From Thermopolyspora sp040678635 (lineage in GTDB: Bacteria > Actinomycetota > Actinomycetes > Streptosporangiales > Streptosporangiaceae): a DNA stretch of 64,000 nt. Both the position numbers and the translations under genes were made by a program. The notes beneath the pieces were generated by a model, which saw only the letters and a program-made list of their open reading frames with translations, did not search any database and had not been told where the DNA came from. Below, piece by piece: positions 11,398 to 20,060 of this stretch; position 1 is the first letter of the stretch, and every line of letters begins with the position of its first letter. The DNA lies in assembly GCF_040678635.1 (NCBI RefSeq), contig NZ_JBFATZ010000007.1, forward strand, positions 186,001-250,000, given 5' to 3'.

Positions 11398-11415
11398 CCG
11401 CCCGGCGCCGGGCGG
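11398..11415. repeat. Perfect 18-bp GC palindrome after nirD
   Basis: CCGCCCGGC is followed directly by GCCGGGCGG, 69 bases after the nirD stop. It may pair in RNA as part of the transcript end. Confidence 0.5.
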
Positions 11416-11461
11416 GACGGCGGGCCCGTTCCGGCCGCGGCGGCGGGGACGCCGCGAACCC

Positions 11462-11486
11462 GTCCCCAGGCGCGCCGCCTGGGGAC
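11462..11486 (+). terminator. Hairpin terminator after the nas-nir operon
   Basis: Perfect 11-bp arms (GTCCCCAGGCG and CGCCTGGGGAC) enclose a three-base loop. It lies 132 bases after the nirD stop and 22 bases before the next ribosome-binding start. It may act as a terminator or as an attenuator for the regulator gene. Confidence 0.6.
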
Positions 11487-11507
11487 TCACGCACACAAGG
11501 AGATCTT

Positions 11508-11639
11508 ATGACGCACAGTGGTGAGGGGCTCGGGGGACCGAGCCCGGGGCTGCCGCGCAGGCGGGTGCGCCCGGACACGGGTCCGGCCCGGGCCGCCGGA
11601 CGCGGCCGAACGCACGGGCCGGCGGAGGGGGCCCGATGA
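11508..11639 (+). CDS. Small ORF coupled to the HemD-type regulator
   Basis: This 43-codon frame starts with ATG after AAGGAG with ideal spacing, and its TGA overlaps the regulator's ATG as ATGA. The peptide is rich in Gly, Pro and Arg and resembles no family I know. Third codon positions are mostly G or C but less uniformly than in neighbouring genes. It could be a leader that delivers ribosomes to the regulator gene, which has only a poorly placed ribosome site of its own. A functional peptide is not claimed. Confidence 0.45.
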   Translation: MTHSGEGLGGPSPGLPRRRVRPDTGPARAAGRGRTHGPAEGAR

Positions 11640-12838
11640 CGGCGCTGCTGGAGGAGACGTTGACCCCGTCCGAGAGCCAGTCGGAATTCTCATCGGAAAC
11701 CTCGCCGGAGACCGCGCCCGACGCCCTGGCCGGCTTCACCATCGGGGTGACCGCGACCCGCCGCAAGGAGGAGTTCGCCGCCCTCCTCGAACGGCGCGGC
11801 GCCCGCGTCGTCCGCGCGCCCGCCATCCGGCTGGTGCCGCTGTCAGAGGACGCCGACCTGCTCGCCGCCACCCGCGAGTGCCTGGCCGGGCCCATCCACG
11901 ACGTCGTGGTCACCACCGGCGTGGGCTTCCGCGGCTGGATGGCCGCGGCCGAGGGCTGGGGCCTGTCCGGCGACCTCGCCGAGCACCTGAACGCCGCCCG
12001 GCTGCTCACCCGCGGCCCCAAGGCGCGCGGCGCGGTGCGCGCGGCCGGCCTCAACGACCACTGGACGCCCGACTCCGAATCCTGCGAGGAGGTCAAGGAC
12101 TACCTGCTCGAACAGGACCTGACCGGCCGGCGCATCGCCGTGCAGCTGCACGGGGAGCCGCTCACCGGATTCGTCTCCGCGCTGCGCGAGGCGGGCGCGG
12201 ACGTCATCGAGGTCCCCGTCTACCGCTGGCTGCCCTACCGCGACCCCTCGCCGCTGCGCCGCCTGGTCAGCCAGGCGATCTCCGGATCGGTCGACGCGGT
12301 CGCCTTCACCAGCGCCCCGGCCGTGCTGGCGATGCTCAACGCCGCCCGCGCCGAGGGCCTGGAGGACGCGCTGCTCGCCGCCTTCAGCGGGCCGGTCGTC
12401 ACCGCCTGCGTGGGCCCGGTCACCGCGGGGCCGCTCGTCTCCCGGGGCGTACCGGTGATCCAGCCAGAACGCTCGCGCCTGGGCGCGCTGGCCCGCCTGC
12501 TCGCCCGGCACCTGCCCGAGCACAGCGTCACCCGCCTGGTCGCCGGCGGGCACCGGCTGGAGATCCGCGGCCACGCCGTCGTCGTCGACGGCGAGCTCAA
12601 GCCGCTGCCGCCGGCCCCGATGGCGGTGCTCAAGCGCCTGGCCGACAAGCCGGGGCACGTGGTCTCCCGCGCCGACCTGCGCCTGGTGCTGCCCGGCGGC
12701 CCGTCCAGGGATTCGGCCGAGCACGCCGTGGAGATGGCCATCACCCGCCTGCGCCGGGCCCTCGGCCCGTCCGGCATCGTCGAGACCGTGGTCAAGCGCG
12801 GCTACCGGCTCTCCTGCGACCGGGACGGCGCGCAGTGA
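11636..12838 (+). CDS. HemD-domain/OmpR-type winged-helix regulator (NnaR/NasR-like)
   Basis: The 400-residue protein fuses a uroporphyrinogen-III-synthase-like domain (about 30-280) to a C-terminal OmpR/PhoB winged helix (about 300-395). The helix includes A-E-H-A-V-E-M-A-I-T-R-L-R-R and ends V-V-K-R-G-Y-R-L. Actinobacterial proteins of this architecture, such as Streptomyces NnaR, activate nitrate and nitrite assimilation genes together with GlnR. Its position between nirD and a siroheme chelatase fits that role. A HemD function in tetrapyrrole synthesis is less likely because of the DNA-binding domain. Its stop overlaps a 13-codon ORF that leads into the chelatase gene. Confidence 0.82.
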   Translation: MTALLEETLTPSESQSEFSSETSPETAPDALAGFTIGVTATRRKEEFAALLERRGARVVRAPAIRLVPLSEDADLLAATRECLAGPIHDVVVTTGVGFRGWMAAAEGWGLSGDLAEHLNAARLLTRGPKARGAVRAAGLNDHWTPDSESCEEVKDYLLEQDLTGRRIAVQLHGEPLTGFVSALREAGADVIEVPVYRWLPYRDPSPLRRLVSQAISGSVDAVAFTSAPAVLAMLNAARAEGLEDALLAAFSGPVVTACVGPVTAGPLVSRGVPVIQPERSRLGALARLLARHLPEHSVTRLVAGGHRLEIRGHAVVVDGELKPLPPAPMAVLKRLADKPGHVVSRADLRLVLPGGPSRDSAEHAVEMAITRLRRALGPSGIVETVVKRGYRLSCDRDGAQ

Positions 12839-12876
12839 CGGCACGACCGGCGTACGGCGGCGGGGGCGCGGGTTGA
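12835..12876 (+). CDS. Thirteen-codon linker ORF
   Basis: The GTG at 12835 overlaps the regulator's stop (GTGA). The frame's own TGA overlaps the TTG of the chelatase (TTGA). A terminating ribosome could therefore step from the regulator through this mini-ORF into the chelatase gene. The Gly-rich peptide is probably not functional itself. Confidence 0.35.
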   Translation: MTARPAYGGGGAG

Positions 12877-13730
12877 GGCGCGGGTCGCGGCGCGGGCTGA
12901 GTACCGACCGCCCGCGTCTCACCCTGGCCGCCTCGGCGGGCCTCGCCCGCGAGGCGGGGGGACGAGACGACCCGGCCCCGGGCGGCCTCCAGCGGACCCT
13001 GGTGCTCGTGGCCCACGGCACCCGGGACCCCGCGGGGGAGGCCGTGCTCGCCGCGCTCGCCGCCCGCGTGCGCGCGCTCCGCCCCGGCAGCCGCGTGGAG
13101 CTCGGCTTCCTGGAGATCAGCTCCCCGCCGCTGCCGGACGTCCTGGCGGGCGTGCGCGGCCCGGCGGTCGTGGTGCCGCTGCTGCTGGCCGGCGGCTACC
13201 ACGTGCACATCGACCTGCCCAGCGTGATCGCCAGGACCCGGCCCGGCACCCTGGTCGCCCGGCAACTCGGCCCGCACCCCCTGCTCACCTCGGTGCTGAC
13301 CCGGCGCCTCGCGTCGGCGGGGCTGCGCACCGCCGACGCGGTGATCCTCGGCGCGGCGGGCTCCTCCGACCCGTGCGCCCTGGAGGACGTGCGCGCCGCC
13401 GCCCGCCTGCTGTCGGTACGGCTCGCCCGCCCGGTGACCGCCGCCTTCCTGTCCGCCGGAGGCCCCACGGTGACCGAGGCCCTCGACCTGACGCGCCGCG
13501 GCCCCGCGCCGCGCGTCGCGGTCGCGTCCTACCTGCTGGCGCCCGGCCACTTCCAGCGGCGGCTGGAGTCCTGCGACGCCGACCTGGTCACGGCCCCGCT
13601 CGGCGTCGACGCCGACCTGGCCGCCCTGGTCTGGACCCGCTACGACGAGGCCCTCGCCACGACCGGCCGCGACGCCCCCGCGAACCTGCCGGGCCCCATC
13701 CGGCGCCGCGACGGCAGCCGGGCCGGATAG
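12873..13730 (+). CDS. Sirohydrochlorin chelatase family protein (CbiX/SirB-like)
   Basis: The protein probably inserts iron into sirohydrochlorin to make siroheme for NirB. It has the chelatase strand L-V-L-V-A-H-G-T-R-D near residue 44 and a second metal-region helix G-G-Y-H-V-H-I-D near 108, with two related CbiX-like halves. TTG 12873 is supported by the overlapping-stop chain from the upstream regulator. GTG 13002 would remove a 43-residue extension with no family character. It is convergent with the PAC2 gene, 34 bases apart. Metal specificity (Fe versus Co) is inferred from the nitrite-reductase context. Confidence 0.82.
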   Translation: MRRGSRRGLSTDRPRLTLAASAGLAREAGGRDDPAPGGLQRTLVLVAHGTRDPAGEAVLAALAARVRALRPGSRVELGFLEISSPPLPDVLAGVRGPAVVVPLLLAGGYHVHIDLPSVIARTRPGTLVARQLGPHPLLTSVLTRRLASAGLRTADAVILGAAGSSDPCALEDVRAAARLLSVRLARPVTAAFLSAGGPTVTEALDLTRRGPAPRVAVASYLLAPGHFQRRLESCDADLVTAPLGVDADLAALVWTRYDEALATTGRDAPANLPGPIRRRDGSRAG

Positions 13731-13763
13731 CCGGCCCGCGTCCGCCCGGCGCGGGGCGGGCGC

Positions 13764-14618
13764 TCAGCGGTCGTTGTCGCCGTCGCGGCGGCGCAGGTAG
13801 CGCTCGAACTCGGCGGCGATGGCGTCGCCGCTCGCCTCCGGCAGCTCGGTGGCGTCCTTGCGCTCCTCAAGCTCGCGGACGTACTCGGCGACCTCGGAGT
13901 CCTGCGAGGCGAGCTCGTCGACGCCGCGCTCCCAGGCCCGCGCCTCCTCGGGCAGGTCGCCCAGCGGCATCGGGACCTCCAGCATGTCCTCCACGCGGCG
14001 CAGCAGGGCGAGCGTCGCCTTCGGGTTGGGCGGCTGGGCCACGTAGTGCGGCACCGACGCCCACAGCGAGACCGTCTCCAGGCCCGCCGAGCTCAGCGCC
14101 TGCTGGAGCACGCCCACGATCCCGGTCGGGCCCTCGTACCGGGTCTGCTCCAGGTTCAGCCGGCGCGCCAGCCCCGGGTCGCTCACGGTCCCGACCACCG
14201 GCACCGGGCGGGTGTGCGGCGAGTCGTTGAGCAGCGCGCCCAGCAGCACCGCCCGCTCCACGCCCAGCTCGTGGCACAGGCCCACGATCTCGGCGCAGAA
14301 CGTGCGCCAGCGCATGTTCGGCTCAATGCCGCGCAGCAGCACCACGTCCCGCTCGCTGCCGGGCGGGCGGGCGTACAGCAGCCGCGTCGTCGGCCAGATG
14401 ATCGAACGCGTCATGCCCTCGCCGAGTTCGACGATCGGGCGGGTGACCTGGAAGTCGTAGTAGTCCTCGGGGTCCAGCGCCACCAGCAGGCTGGCCTTCC
14501 ACTCGGTCTCCAGGTGCGCGAGCACGCCGCTAGACGCCTCGCCCGCGTCGTTCCAGCCTTCGAACGCGGCGATGAGCACCGGGTCGACGAGCTCGGGAAG
14601 CCCTTCGAGCTCGATCAC
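13764..14618 (-). CDS. PAC2 family protein
   Basis: The 284-residue protein belongs to the PAC2 family, related to eukaryotic proteasome-assembly chaperone 2. Bacterial members have no proven function. The hallmark A-F-E-G-W-N-D-A-G-E-A-S lies near residues 17-28, followed by L-R-G-I-E-P-N-M-R-W near 96 and S-L-W-A-S-V-P-H-Y near 181. The C-terminal 70 residues are charged and likely helical. GTG 14618 is chosen over the longer frame because GGAGGAGG precedes it at good spacing. It is divergent from metH. A link with the Pup-proteasome 30 kb away is not shown. Confidence 0.88.
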   Translation of the reverse strand: MIELEGLPELVDPVLIAAFEGWNDAGEASSGVLAHLETEWKASLLVALDPEDYYDFQVTRPIVELGEGMTRSIIWPTTRLLYARPPGSERDVVLLRGIEPNMRWRTFCAEIVGLCHELGVERAVLLGALLNDSPHTRPVPVVGTVSDPGLARRLNLEQTRYEGPTGIVGVLQQALSSAGLETVSLWASVPHYVAQPPNPKATLALLRRVEDMLEVPMPLGDLPEEARAWERGVDELASQDSEVAEYVRELEERKDATELPEASGDAIAAEFERYLRRRDGDNDR

Positions 14619-14811
14619 GCGCCGCCTCCTCCTTCGCCCGGCCGCCAGGGCGCGGCCTTCGCCTAAGACTATTCGCTGGCCGTGCTTGAATGCGACGGCA
14701 TGGCCCCGCCGCCTTGGACGGGCTGGGTGGGAGCGCTCCCGCCGTGCTCCGGTCCGTGCCCCCGCCTGTGCTTCCGTTCGTACGCCCGGCGAGCGCCGCC
14801 GATCGTCCCGA

Positions 14812-14817
14812 TAAGCT
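14812..14817 (+). promoter_or_regulatory. Candidate -10 hexamer for leaderless metH
   Basis: TAAGCT is six bases before the metH ATG and there is no ribosome-binding site. The seven-base string ATAAGCT and its spacing are identical at trmI (41331). No cobalamin riboswitch is seen in the roughly 200-base divergent gap. Confidence 0.45.
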
Positions 14818-14823
14818 TGGCGC

Positions 14824-17800
14824 ATGAGCAGACCATCCTTCCGAGAGGCCCTGTCACAGCGCATCCTGGTCGCCGACGGGGCCATGGGGACGATGCTGCA
14901 GCGCCACGAGATCACACTCGACGACTTCGAGGGCCACGAGGGCTGCAACGAGGTGCTCAACGTCACACGGCCCGACGTGGTGCGGGCCGTGCACGACGCC
15001 TACCTGGAGGTCGGCGTCGACTGCGTGGAGACCAACACCTTCGGGGCCAACCTCGGCAACCTCGGAGAGTACGGCATCGCCGAGCGCGTCTACGAGTACT
15101 CCGAGGCGGGGGCGCGGCTGGCCCGCGAGCGGGCCGACCACTGGTCCACCGCCGACCACCCGCGCTACGTGCTCGGCTCGATGGGCCCGGGCACCAAGCT
15201 GCCCACCCTCGGCCACGTCTCGTTCGCCCGGCTGCGCGACGCCTACCAGAGCAACGCCGCCGGGCTCGTCGCCGGGGGCGTCGACGCGATCATCGTCGAG
15301 ACCTGCCAGGATCTGCTCCAGCTCAAGGCCGCGGTCACCGGCGCCAAGCGCGCCGTGGCCGAGTCCGGCCGCGACGTGCCGATCATCGCCCAGGTGACCG
15401 TCGAGACCAACGGCGCCCTGCTGCTCGGCTCGGAGATCGGCGCCGCCCTCACCGCCGTCGAGCCGCTCGGCGTGGACATGATCGGCCTCAACTGCGCCAC
15501 CGGCCCCACCGAGATGAGCGAGCACCTGCGGTACCTGGCCAGGCACTGCCGCCTGCCGCTGTCGTGCATGCCCAACGCGGGCCTGCCCGAGCTCACCTCC
15601 GACGGCGCCTACTACCCGCTGAGCCCCGCCGAGCTCGCCGACGCCCACGACGCCTTCGCCCGCGACTACGGCCTGGCCCTGGTCGGCGGCTGCTGCGGCA
15701 CCACCCCCGAGCACCTGCGCCAGGTGGTCGAGCGCATCGGCGGGCGCGAGCGCGTCGTGCGCCGCCCCCGCCCGGAGGCGGGCGCCGCCTCGCTGTACCA
15801 GCACGTGCCGTTCCGGCAGGACACCTCGTTCCTGGCCATCGGCGAGCGCACCAACGCCAACGGCTCCAAGGCGTTCCGCGAGGCGATGCTCGCCGAGCAG
15901 TGGGACGAGTGCGTGGAGATCGCCCGCGCGCAGGCCCGCGACGGCGCGCACATGCTCGACCTGTGCGTCGACTACGTCGGCCGCGACGGCGTCGCCGACA
16001 TGAAGGAGCTGGCGTTCCGCTTCGCCACCGCCTCCACGCTGCCGATCGTGCTCGACTCCACCGAGCCCGCGGTGATCCAGGCGGGCCTGGAGATGCTCGG
16101 CGGCCGGGCCGTGATCAACTCGGTGAACTACGAGGACGGCGACGGCCCGAACTCGCGCATCGCCCGCATCATGCCGCTGGTCAAGGAGCACGGCGCGGCG
16201 GTGGTCGCGCTCACCATCGACGAGGAGGGGCAGGCCCGCACCGCCGAGCACAAGGTGCGCGTCGCCGTACGGCTGATCGAGGACCTCACCGGCAACTGGG
16301 GCATGCGGATCGAGGACATCATCGTCGACTGCCTCACCTTCCCAATCGCCACCGGCCAGGAGGAGACCCGCCGCGACGCCCTGGAGACGATCGAGGCGAT
16401 CCGCGAGCTGAAGCGGCGCCACCCGAACGTGCAGACCACGCTCGGCGTGTCGAACGTCTCGTTCGGCCTCAACCCGGCCGCGCGCATCGTGCTCAACTCG
16501 GTCTTCCTCAACGAGGCCGTCAACGCCGGGCTCGACTCGGCGATCGTGCACGCCTCCAAGATCCTCCCGATGGCGCGCATCCCCGCCGAGCAGCGCGAGG
16601 TCGCGCTCGACCTGGTGTACGACCGGCGGCGGGAGGGCTACGACCCGCTGCAGCGGTTCATGGAGCTGTTCGAGGGCGTGGACGCGGCCTCGATGCGCCA
16701 GGACCGGGCCGCCGAGCTGGCCGCCCTGCCGCTGTGGGAGCGGCTCAAGCGCCGCATCATCGACGGCGAGCGCAAGGGCCTGGAGGCCGACCTCGACCTC
16801 GCGCTGGAGACCCGCCCCGCCCTGGAGATCATCAACGACGTGCTGCTCGACGGCATGAAGACCGTCGGCGACCTGTTCGGCGCGGGCGAGATGCAGCTTC
16901 CGTTCGTGCTCCAGTCGGCCGAGGTGATGAAGGCCGCGGTCGCCTACCTGGAGCCGCACATGGAGAAGGTCGAGTCCGGCGGCAAGGGGCGCATCGTGCT
17001 CGCCACCGTCAAGGGCGACGTGCACGACATCGGCAAGAACCTGGTCGACATCATCCTGTCCAACAACGGCTACGAGGTGATCAACCTCGGCATCAAGCAG
17101 CCGGTGTCGGCGATCCTTGAGGCCGCCGAGGCCAAGCGGGCCGACGTGATCGGGATGTCCGGCCTGCTGGTGAAGTCCACGGTGGTGATGAAGGAGAACC
17201 TCGAGGAGATCAACTCCCGGGGCATCGCCGCGCGCTACCCGGTGCTGCTCGGCGGCGCGGCCCTCACCCGCGCCTACGTCGAGCAGGACCTCGCCGACCT
17301 GTACCAGGGCGAGGTGCGCTACGCCCGCGACGCCTTCGAGGGCCTGCGGCTGATGGACGCGTTCATGGCCGTCAAGCGCGGCGAGGACGGCGCGACGCTG
17401 CCGCCGCTGCGCACCCGCCGGGTGCGCACGGGCGCGCGACTGGTCCGCACGCCCGAGGACGAGCTGCCGACGCGCTCCGACGTCGCCGTCGACAACCCGG
17501 TGCCGAAGCCGCCGTTCACCGGCGACCGGGTGGTCAAGGGCATCCCGCTCGCCGACTACGCCGCCTACCTCGACGAGCGGGCGACGTTCATGGGCCAGTG
17601 GGGACTCAAGGCCGCGCGGGGCTCGGGGCGGCACGCCGGCCCGTCGTACGAGGAACTGGTGGAGACCGAGGGGCGGCCCCGGCTGCGCATGTGGCTGGAG
17701 CGCCTGCAGACCGAGAACCTGCTCCAGGCGGCCGTGGTCTACGGCTACTTCCCGTGCGTCAGCGAGGGCGACGACCTGATCATCCTCGACGACTCCGGCG

Positions 17801-18300
17801 CCGAGCGCACCCGCTTCACCTTCCCCCGGCAGCGCCGCGACCGGCACCTGTGCCTGTCGGACTACTTCCGGCCCCGCGAGTCGGGGGAGACCGACGTCAT
17901 CGCCCTCCAGGTGGTCACCATGGGCTCGCGGATCAGCGAGGCCACGCAGGAGCTGTTCGCCAAGGACGCCTACCGCGAGTACCTCGAACTGCACGGCCTG
18001 TCGGTGCAGCTCACCGAGGCGCTGGCGGAGTTCTGGCACGCGCGGGTCCGCGAGGAGCTCGGCCTGTCCGCCGAGGACCCGGACGACATGGACGGCATCC
18101 TCGACGTGCGGTACCGGGGCTGCCGCTACTCCTTCGGCTACCCGGCCTGCCCCAACCTTGAGGACCAGCGGCAGGTGTTCGAACTGCTCGACCCGGCCCG
18201 GATCGGCGTCGGCCTGTCGGAGGAGTTCCAGCTCCACCCCGAGCAGTCCACCTCGGCGCTGATCGCCCACCACCCGGAGGCCAAGTACTTCAAGGTGTGA
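14824..18300 (+). CDS. metH: Cobalamin-dependent methionine synthase
   Basis: MetH transfers a methyl group from methyltetrahydrofolate via cobalamin to homocysteine. The 1158-residue protein has four modules in order. The homocysteine domain runs to about 310, with zinc ligands in N-C-A-T-G and G-G-C-C-G-T-T. The folate domain begins near G-E-R-T-N-A-N-G-S. The cobalamin cap and Rossmann modules carry the axial-ligand motif D-V-H-D-I-G-K-N near residue 737. The C-terminal AdoMet-activation domain contains F-G-Y-P-A-C-P-N. The length is slightly below the E. coli enzyme, as in other actinobacteria. Two hairpins follow the stop. The gene is monocistronic. Confidence 0.96.
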   Translation: MSRPSFREALSQRILVADGAMGTMLQRHEITLDDFEGHEGCNEVLNVTRPDVVRAVHDAYLEVGVDCVETNTFGANLGNLGEYGIAERVYEYSEAGARLARERADHWSTADHPRYVLGSMGPGTKLPTLGHVSFARLRDAYQSNAAGLVAGGVDAIIVETCQDLLQLKAAVTGAKRAVAESGRDVPIIAQVTVETNGALLLGSEIGAALTAVEPLGVDMIGLNCATGPTEMSEHLRYLARHCRLPLSCMPNAGLPELTSDGAYYPLSPAELADAHDAFARDYGLALVGGCCGTTPEHLRQVVERIGGRERVVRRPRPEAGAASLYQHVPFRQDTSFLAIGERTNANGSKAFREAMLAEQWDECVEIARAQARDGAHMLDLCVDYVGRDGVADMKELAFRFATASTLPIVLDSTEPAVIQAGLEMLGGRAVINSVNYEDGDGPNSRIARIMPLVKEHGAAVVALTIDEEGQARTAEHKVRVAVRLIEDLTGNWGMRIEDIIVDCLTFPIATGQEETRRDALETIEAIRELKRRHPNVQTTLGVSNVSFGLNPAARIVLNSVFLNEAVNAGLDSAIVHASKILPMARIPAEQREVALDLVYDRRREGYDPLQRFMELFEGVDAASMRQDRAAELAALPLWERLKRRIIDGERKGLEADLDLALETRPALEIINDVLLDGMKTVGDLFGAGEMQLPFVLQSAEVMKAAVAYLEPHMEKVESGGKGRIVLATVKGDVHDIGKNLVDIILSNNGYEVINLGIKQPVSAILEAAEAKRADVIGMSGLLVKSTVVMKENLEEINSRGIAARYPVLLGGAALTRAYVEQDLADLYQGEVRYARDAFEGLRLMDAFMAVKRGEDGATLPPLRTRRVRTGARLVRTPEDELPTRSDVAVDNPVPKPPFTGDRVVKGIPLADYAAYLDERATFMGQWGLKAARGSGRHAGPSYEELVETEGRPRLRMWLERLQTENLLQAAVVYGYFPCVSEGDDLIILDDSGAERTRFTFPRQRRDRHLCLSDYFRPRESGETDVIALQVVTMGSRISEATQELFAKDAYREYLELHGLSVQLTEALAEFWHARVREELGLSAEDPDDMDGILDVRYRGCRYSFGYPACPNLEDQRQVFELLDPARIGVGLSEEFQLHPEQSTSALIAHHPEAKYFKV

Positions 18301-18309
18301 GAGGCCGTT

Positions 18310-18332
18310 CACCCGTTCGCCGCGAACGGGTG
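18310..18332 (+). terminator. Hairpin 1 after metH
   Basis: Perfect 10-bp arms (CACCCGTTCG and CGAACGGGTG) with a CCG loop begin 9 bases after the metH stop. This is a likely intrinsic terminator. Confidence 0.65.
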
Positions 18333-18348
18333 TGACAATCCGAACGGA

Positions 18349-18373
18349 ACGGGCACGGCGGCGTCGTGCCCGT
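18349..18373 (+). terminator. Hairpin 2 after metH
   Basis: Perfect 9-bp arms (ACGGGCACG and CGTGCCCGT) enclose a seven-base loop. Together with the preceding hairpin it forms a tandem terminator ahead of the HAD gene. Confidence 0.55.
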
Positions 18374-18409
18374 CCGCGTGACCGTTCGAAACCGGATTCG
18401 GGGGTGGGC

Positions 18410-19057
18410 ATGGAGGCGGTCCTGTTCGACATGGACGGCCTGCTGGTGGACACCGAGAAGGTGTGGTACGCCGTGGAGACCGAGGTGGTCGAGAGCCTCG
18501 GCGGCACCTGGGGCCGGGCGCACCAGCAGGAGCTCGTGGGCGGCTCGATGGCCTCCACCGCCGCGTACATCGTCAAGGTGACCGGCACGGACGTCGGCGC
18601 CGACGTCGTCGCCGCCCGGATGCTCGCGGGCATGACGAGCAGGCTGGCCGAGGGCGTGGACCTCATGCCGGGCGCCGACGAGCTGCTGACCGCCGTGCGC
18701 GAGGCCGGCGTGCGCACCGGCCTGGTGACCTCCTCGGCCTCCGCCATCGCGGGCGCGGTGCTCGACGTGGTCGGCCGCGAGCGGTTCGACGTCGTGGTGA
18801 CCGGCGACGACGTGGCCCGCCCCAAGCCCGACCCGGAGCCCTACCTGCTGGCGGCCCGGCTGCTGGGGGTGCCGCCCGGGTCGTGCGTCGTGCTGGAGGA
18901 CTCGCCCAACGGGGTGACGGCGGCGACCGCCGCGGGCTGCCGGGTGGTGGCCGTCCCCAGCGTGCTGCCGATCCCGGACGCGCCGGGGCGGCTCGTCGCG
19001 GGCTCCCTGCTCAAGGTCACCGTCGAGCGCCTGCGCGGCCTCTTCGCCGACGTCTAG
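18410..19057 (+). CDS. HAD-family hydrolase (subfamily IA, phosphoglucomutase-like)
   Basis: This is a cytosolic phosphatase or phosphomutase of the haloacid-dehalogenase superfamily, 215 residues long. Motif I is F-D-M-D-G-L-L-V-D-T-E with nucleophile Asp7 and acid/base Asp9. Motif II is the T-S-S region near residue 105. Motif III is the Lys in R-P-K-P-D-P near 143, and motif IV is V-L-E-D-S near 164. A helical cap lies between motifs I and II. The substrate cannot be told from sequence. ATG 18410 follows GGGGGTG; the longer frame runs through the metH terminator region. An 11-bp repeat array follows its stop. Confidence 0.88.
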   Translation: MEAVLFDMDGLLVDTEKVWYAVETEVVESLGGTWGRAHQQELVGGSMASTAAYIVKVTGTDVGADVVAARMLAGMTSRLAEGVDLMPGADELLTAVREAGVRTGLVTSSASAIAGAVLDVVGRERFDVVVTGDDVARPKPDPEPYLLAARLLGVPPGSCVVLEDSPNGVTAATAAGCRVVAVPSVLPIPDAPGRLVAGSLLKVTVERLRGLFADV

Positions 19058-19101
19058 CGGGCCCATAGCGGGTCCATGACGGGTCCATGACGGGTCCACA
19101 G
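19058..19101. repeat. Four 11-bp tandem repeats after the HAD gene
   Basis: Units CGGGCCCATAG, CGGGTCCATGA (twice) and CGGGTCCACAG begin directly after the stop codon. They are imperfect and non-coding. Confidence 0.85.
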
Positions 19102-19169
19102 CGAGCCCCGCGACGCGTCCTGCGGGCGCTCCCGGGGCATTCCGGGTCTTTACCGGCATTTACCGGGGA

Positions 19170-19183
19170 TTCCCCTAGGGGAA
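19170..19183. promoter_or_regulatory. Perfect 14-bp palindrome TTCCCCTAGGGGAA
   Basis: The palindrome lies 86 bases before the start of the small membrane protein gene. It could be an operator or simple cruciform. No regulator can be assigned. Confidence 0.35.
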
Positions 19184-19268
19184 GAGCCCTCCCTGCGGAG
19201 GAGAGGCGGGCGCCGCCCGACGTGCCAGGATGGAAGGGATAACCGAATCCCCACGGTGCGAGGCGGAT

Positions 19269-19757
19269 ATGACATTCGATCAAATCGCGTGGTTCCCGCT
19301 GTGCGCGGGCCTGACCGCGGCCGGCCTGGTGCTGGCCTTCCTGGCGTTCCGCCGCCGCGGCGTCGGCTCCGGCCTGCGGATGACGGCCTGGGCGTTGCTG
19401 CCCATGGCGGCCTACCTGACCGGGGCGCTGCAGACGCTGTGGCAGATCGGCACCGCGGCGGTCTCGTTCGTGACCGGTCTGGTGCTCTCCCCGGCGGTGT
19501 GGGCGGGCGTGATCCTCGCCGGCCTGTCGGCGCTGCTGTTCGTGGTGTCCGGCGTGATCCGGCGGCGCGGCCGGTCCGCCTCGGGCGGGGCGACGGCGCA
19601 GGCCCCGGCCGCCGCCGGGCGGGATCGCGGGCGCGCCCAGCCCGCCGCCCAGCCCGCCAGGCCCACCCAGCCGCTGCCGCCGAAGCGGCAGGAACCGGTC
19701 GCGGACGATGATTTCTCGGACATTGAGGACATTCTCAAGCGGCGCGGCATCAGTTAA
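19269..19757 (+). CDS. Small membrane protein of unknown function
   Basis: The 162-residue protein has three hydrophobic segments (about 6-26, 36-52 and 55-95, the last probably two helices). An Arg- and Ala/Pro-rich cytosolic tail ends in an acidic D-D-D-F-S-D-I-E-D-I-L stretch. The conserved-looking C-terminal motif suggests a binding site, but I do not recognise a family. ATG 19269 is preferred over the upstream ATG at 19230 because the hydrophobic N-terminus then begins immediately, with GAGG seven bases upstream. It is monocistronic, followed by the promoter region of the ABC importer. Confidence 0.7.
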   Translation: MTFDQIAWFPLCAGLTAAGLVLAFLAFRRRGVGSGLRMTAWALLPMAAYLTGALQTLWQIGTAAVSFVTGLVLSPAVWAGVILAGLSALLFVVSGVIRRRGRSASGGATAQAPAAAGRDRGRAQPAAQPARPTQPLPPKRQEPVADDDFSDIEDILKRRGIS

Positions 19758-20060
19758 CGGAAATCGCCGCTTCGGCGGTTATCCGCGTCGTACCGGGGTA
19801 AAAATGTGTCCCTGTTTTTCCCTTGTCTGTCACGGTTCTGAGACACAACCATGACACTTTCCTGACACTTCCACCAAGATCAACACGAATGAGTTTCGCA
19901 TGAATCACAGTTGCGCTACATAGCCCGTTCATGTACTGGTCAGCGCAGCTCAGCACATAGATTCTGCCTCCTGGGACCACATTAGGGTGGTCCGAAGCCG
20001 CGCTGTCCACAGACAGTCGGCGCGTTAGTCATGTCGTCTGCAACCCAGGGGGCCGACAGT
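19758..20060 (+). promoter_or_regulatory. Control region of the peptide ABC importer operon
   Basis: This gene-free stretch is clearly less GC-rich than its surroundings. It contains a direct repeat TGACACTT at 19853 and 19864 (11-bp period), flanked by TGTC/GACA half-sites. TAGATT at 19958-19963 could be a -10. A perfect inverted repeat follows at 19974-19993 (GGACCAC, six-base loop, GTGGTCC), near the expected 5' leader. A nutrient-responsive repressor or activator site is likely, but its regulator is unknown. Confidence 0.45.

Noticed and set aside
14620..14823. A cobalamin riboswitch was looked for upstream of metH.
   Set aside because: The gap is short, divergent and has no B12-box-like sequence; metH appears leaderless.
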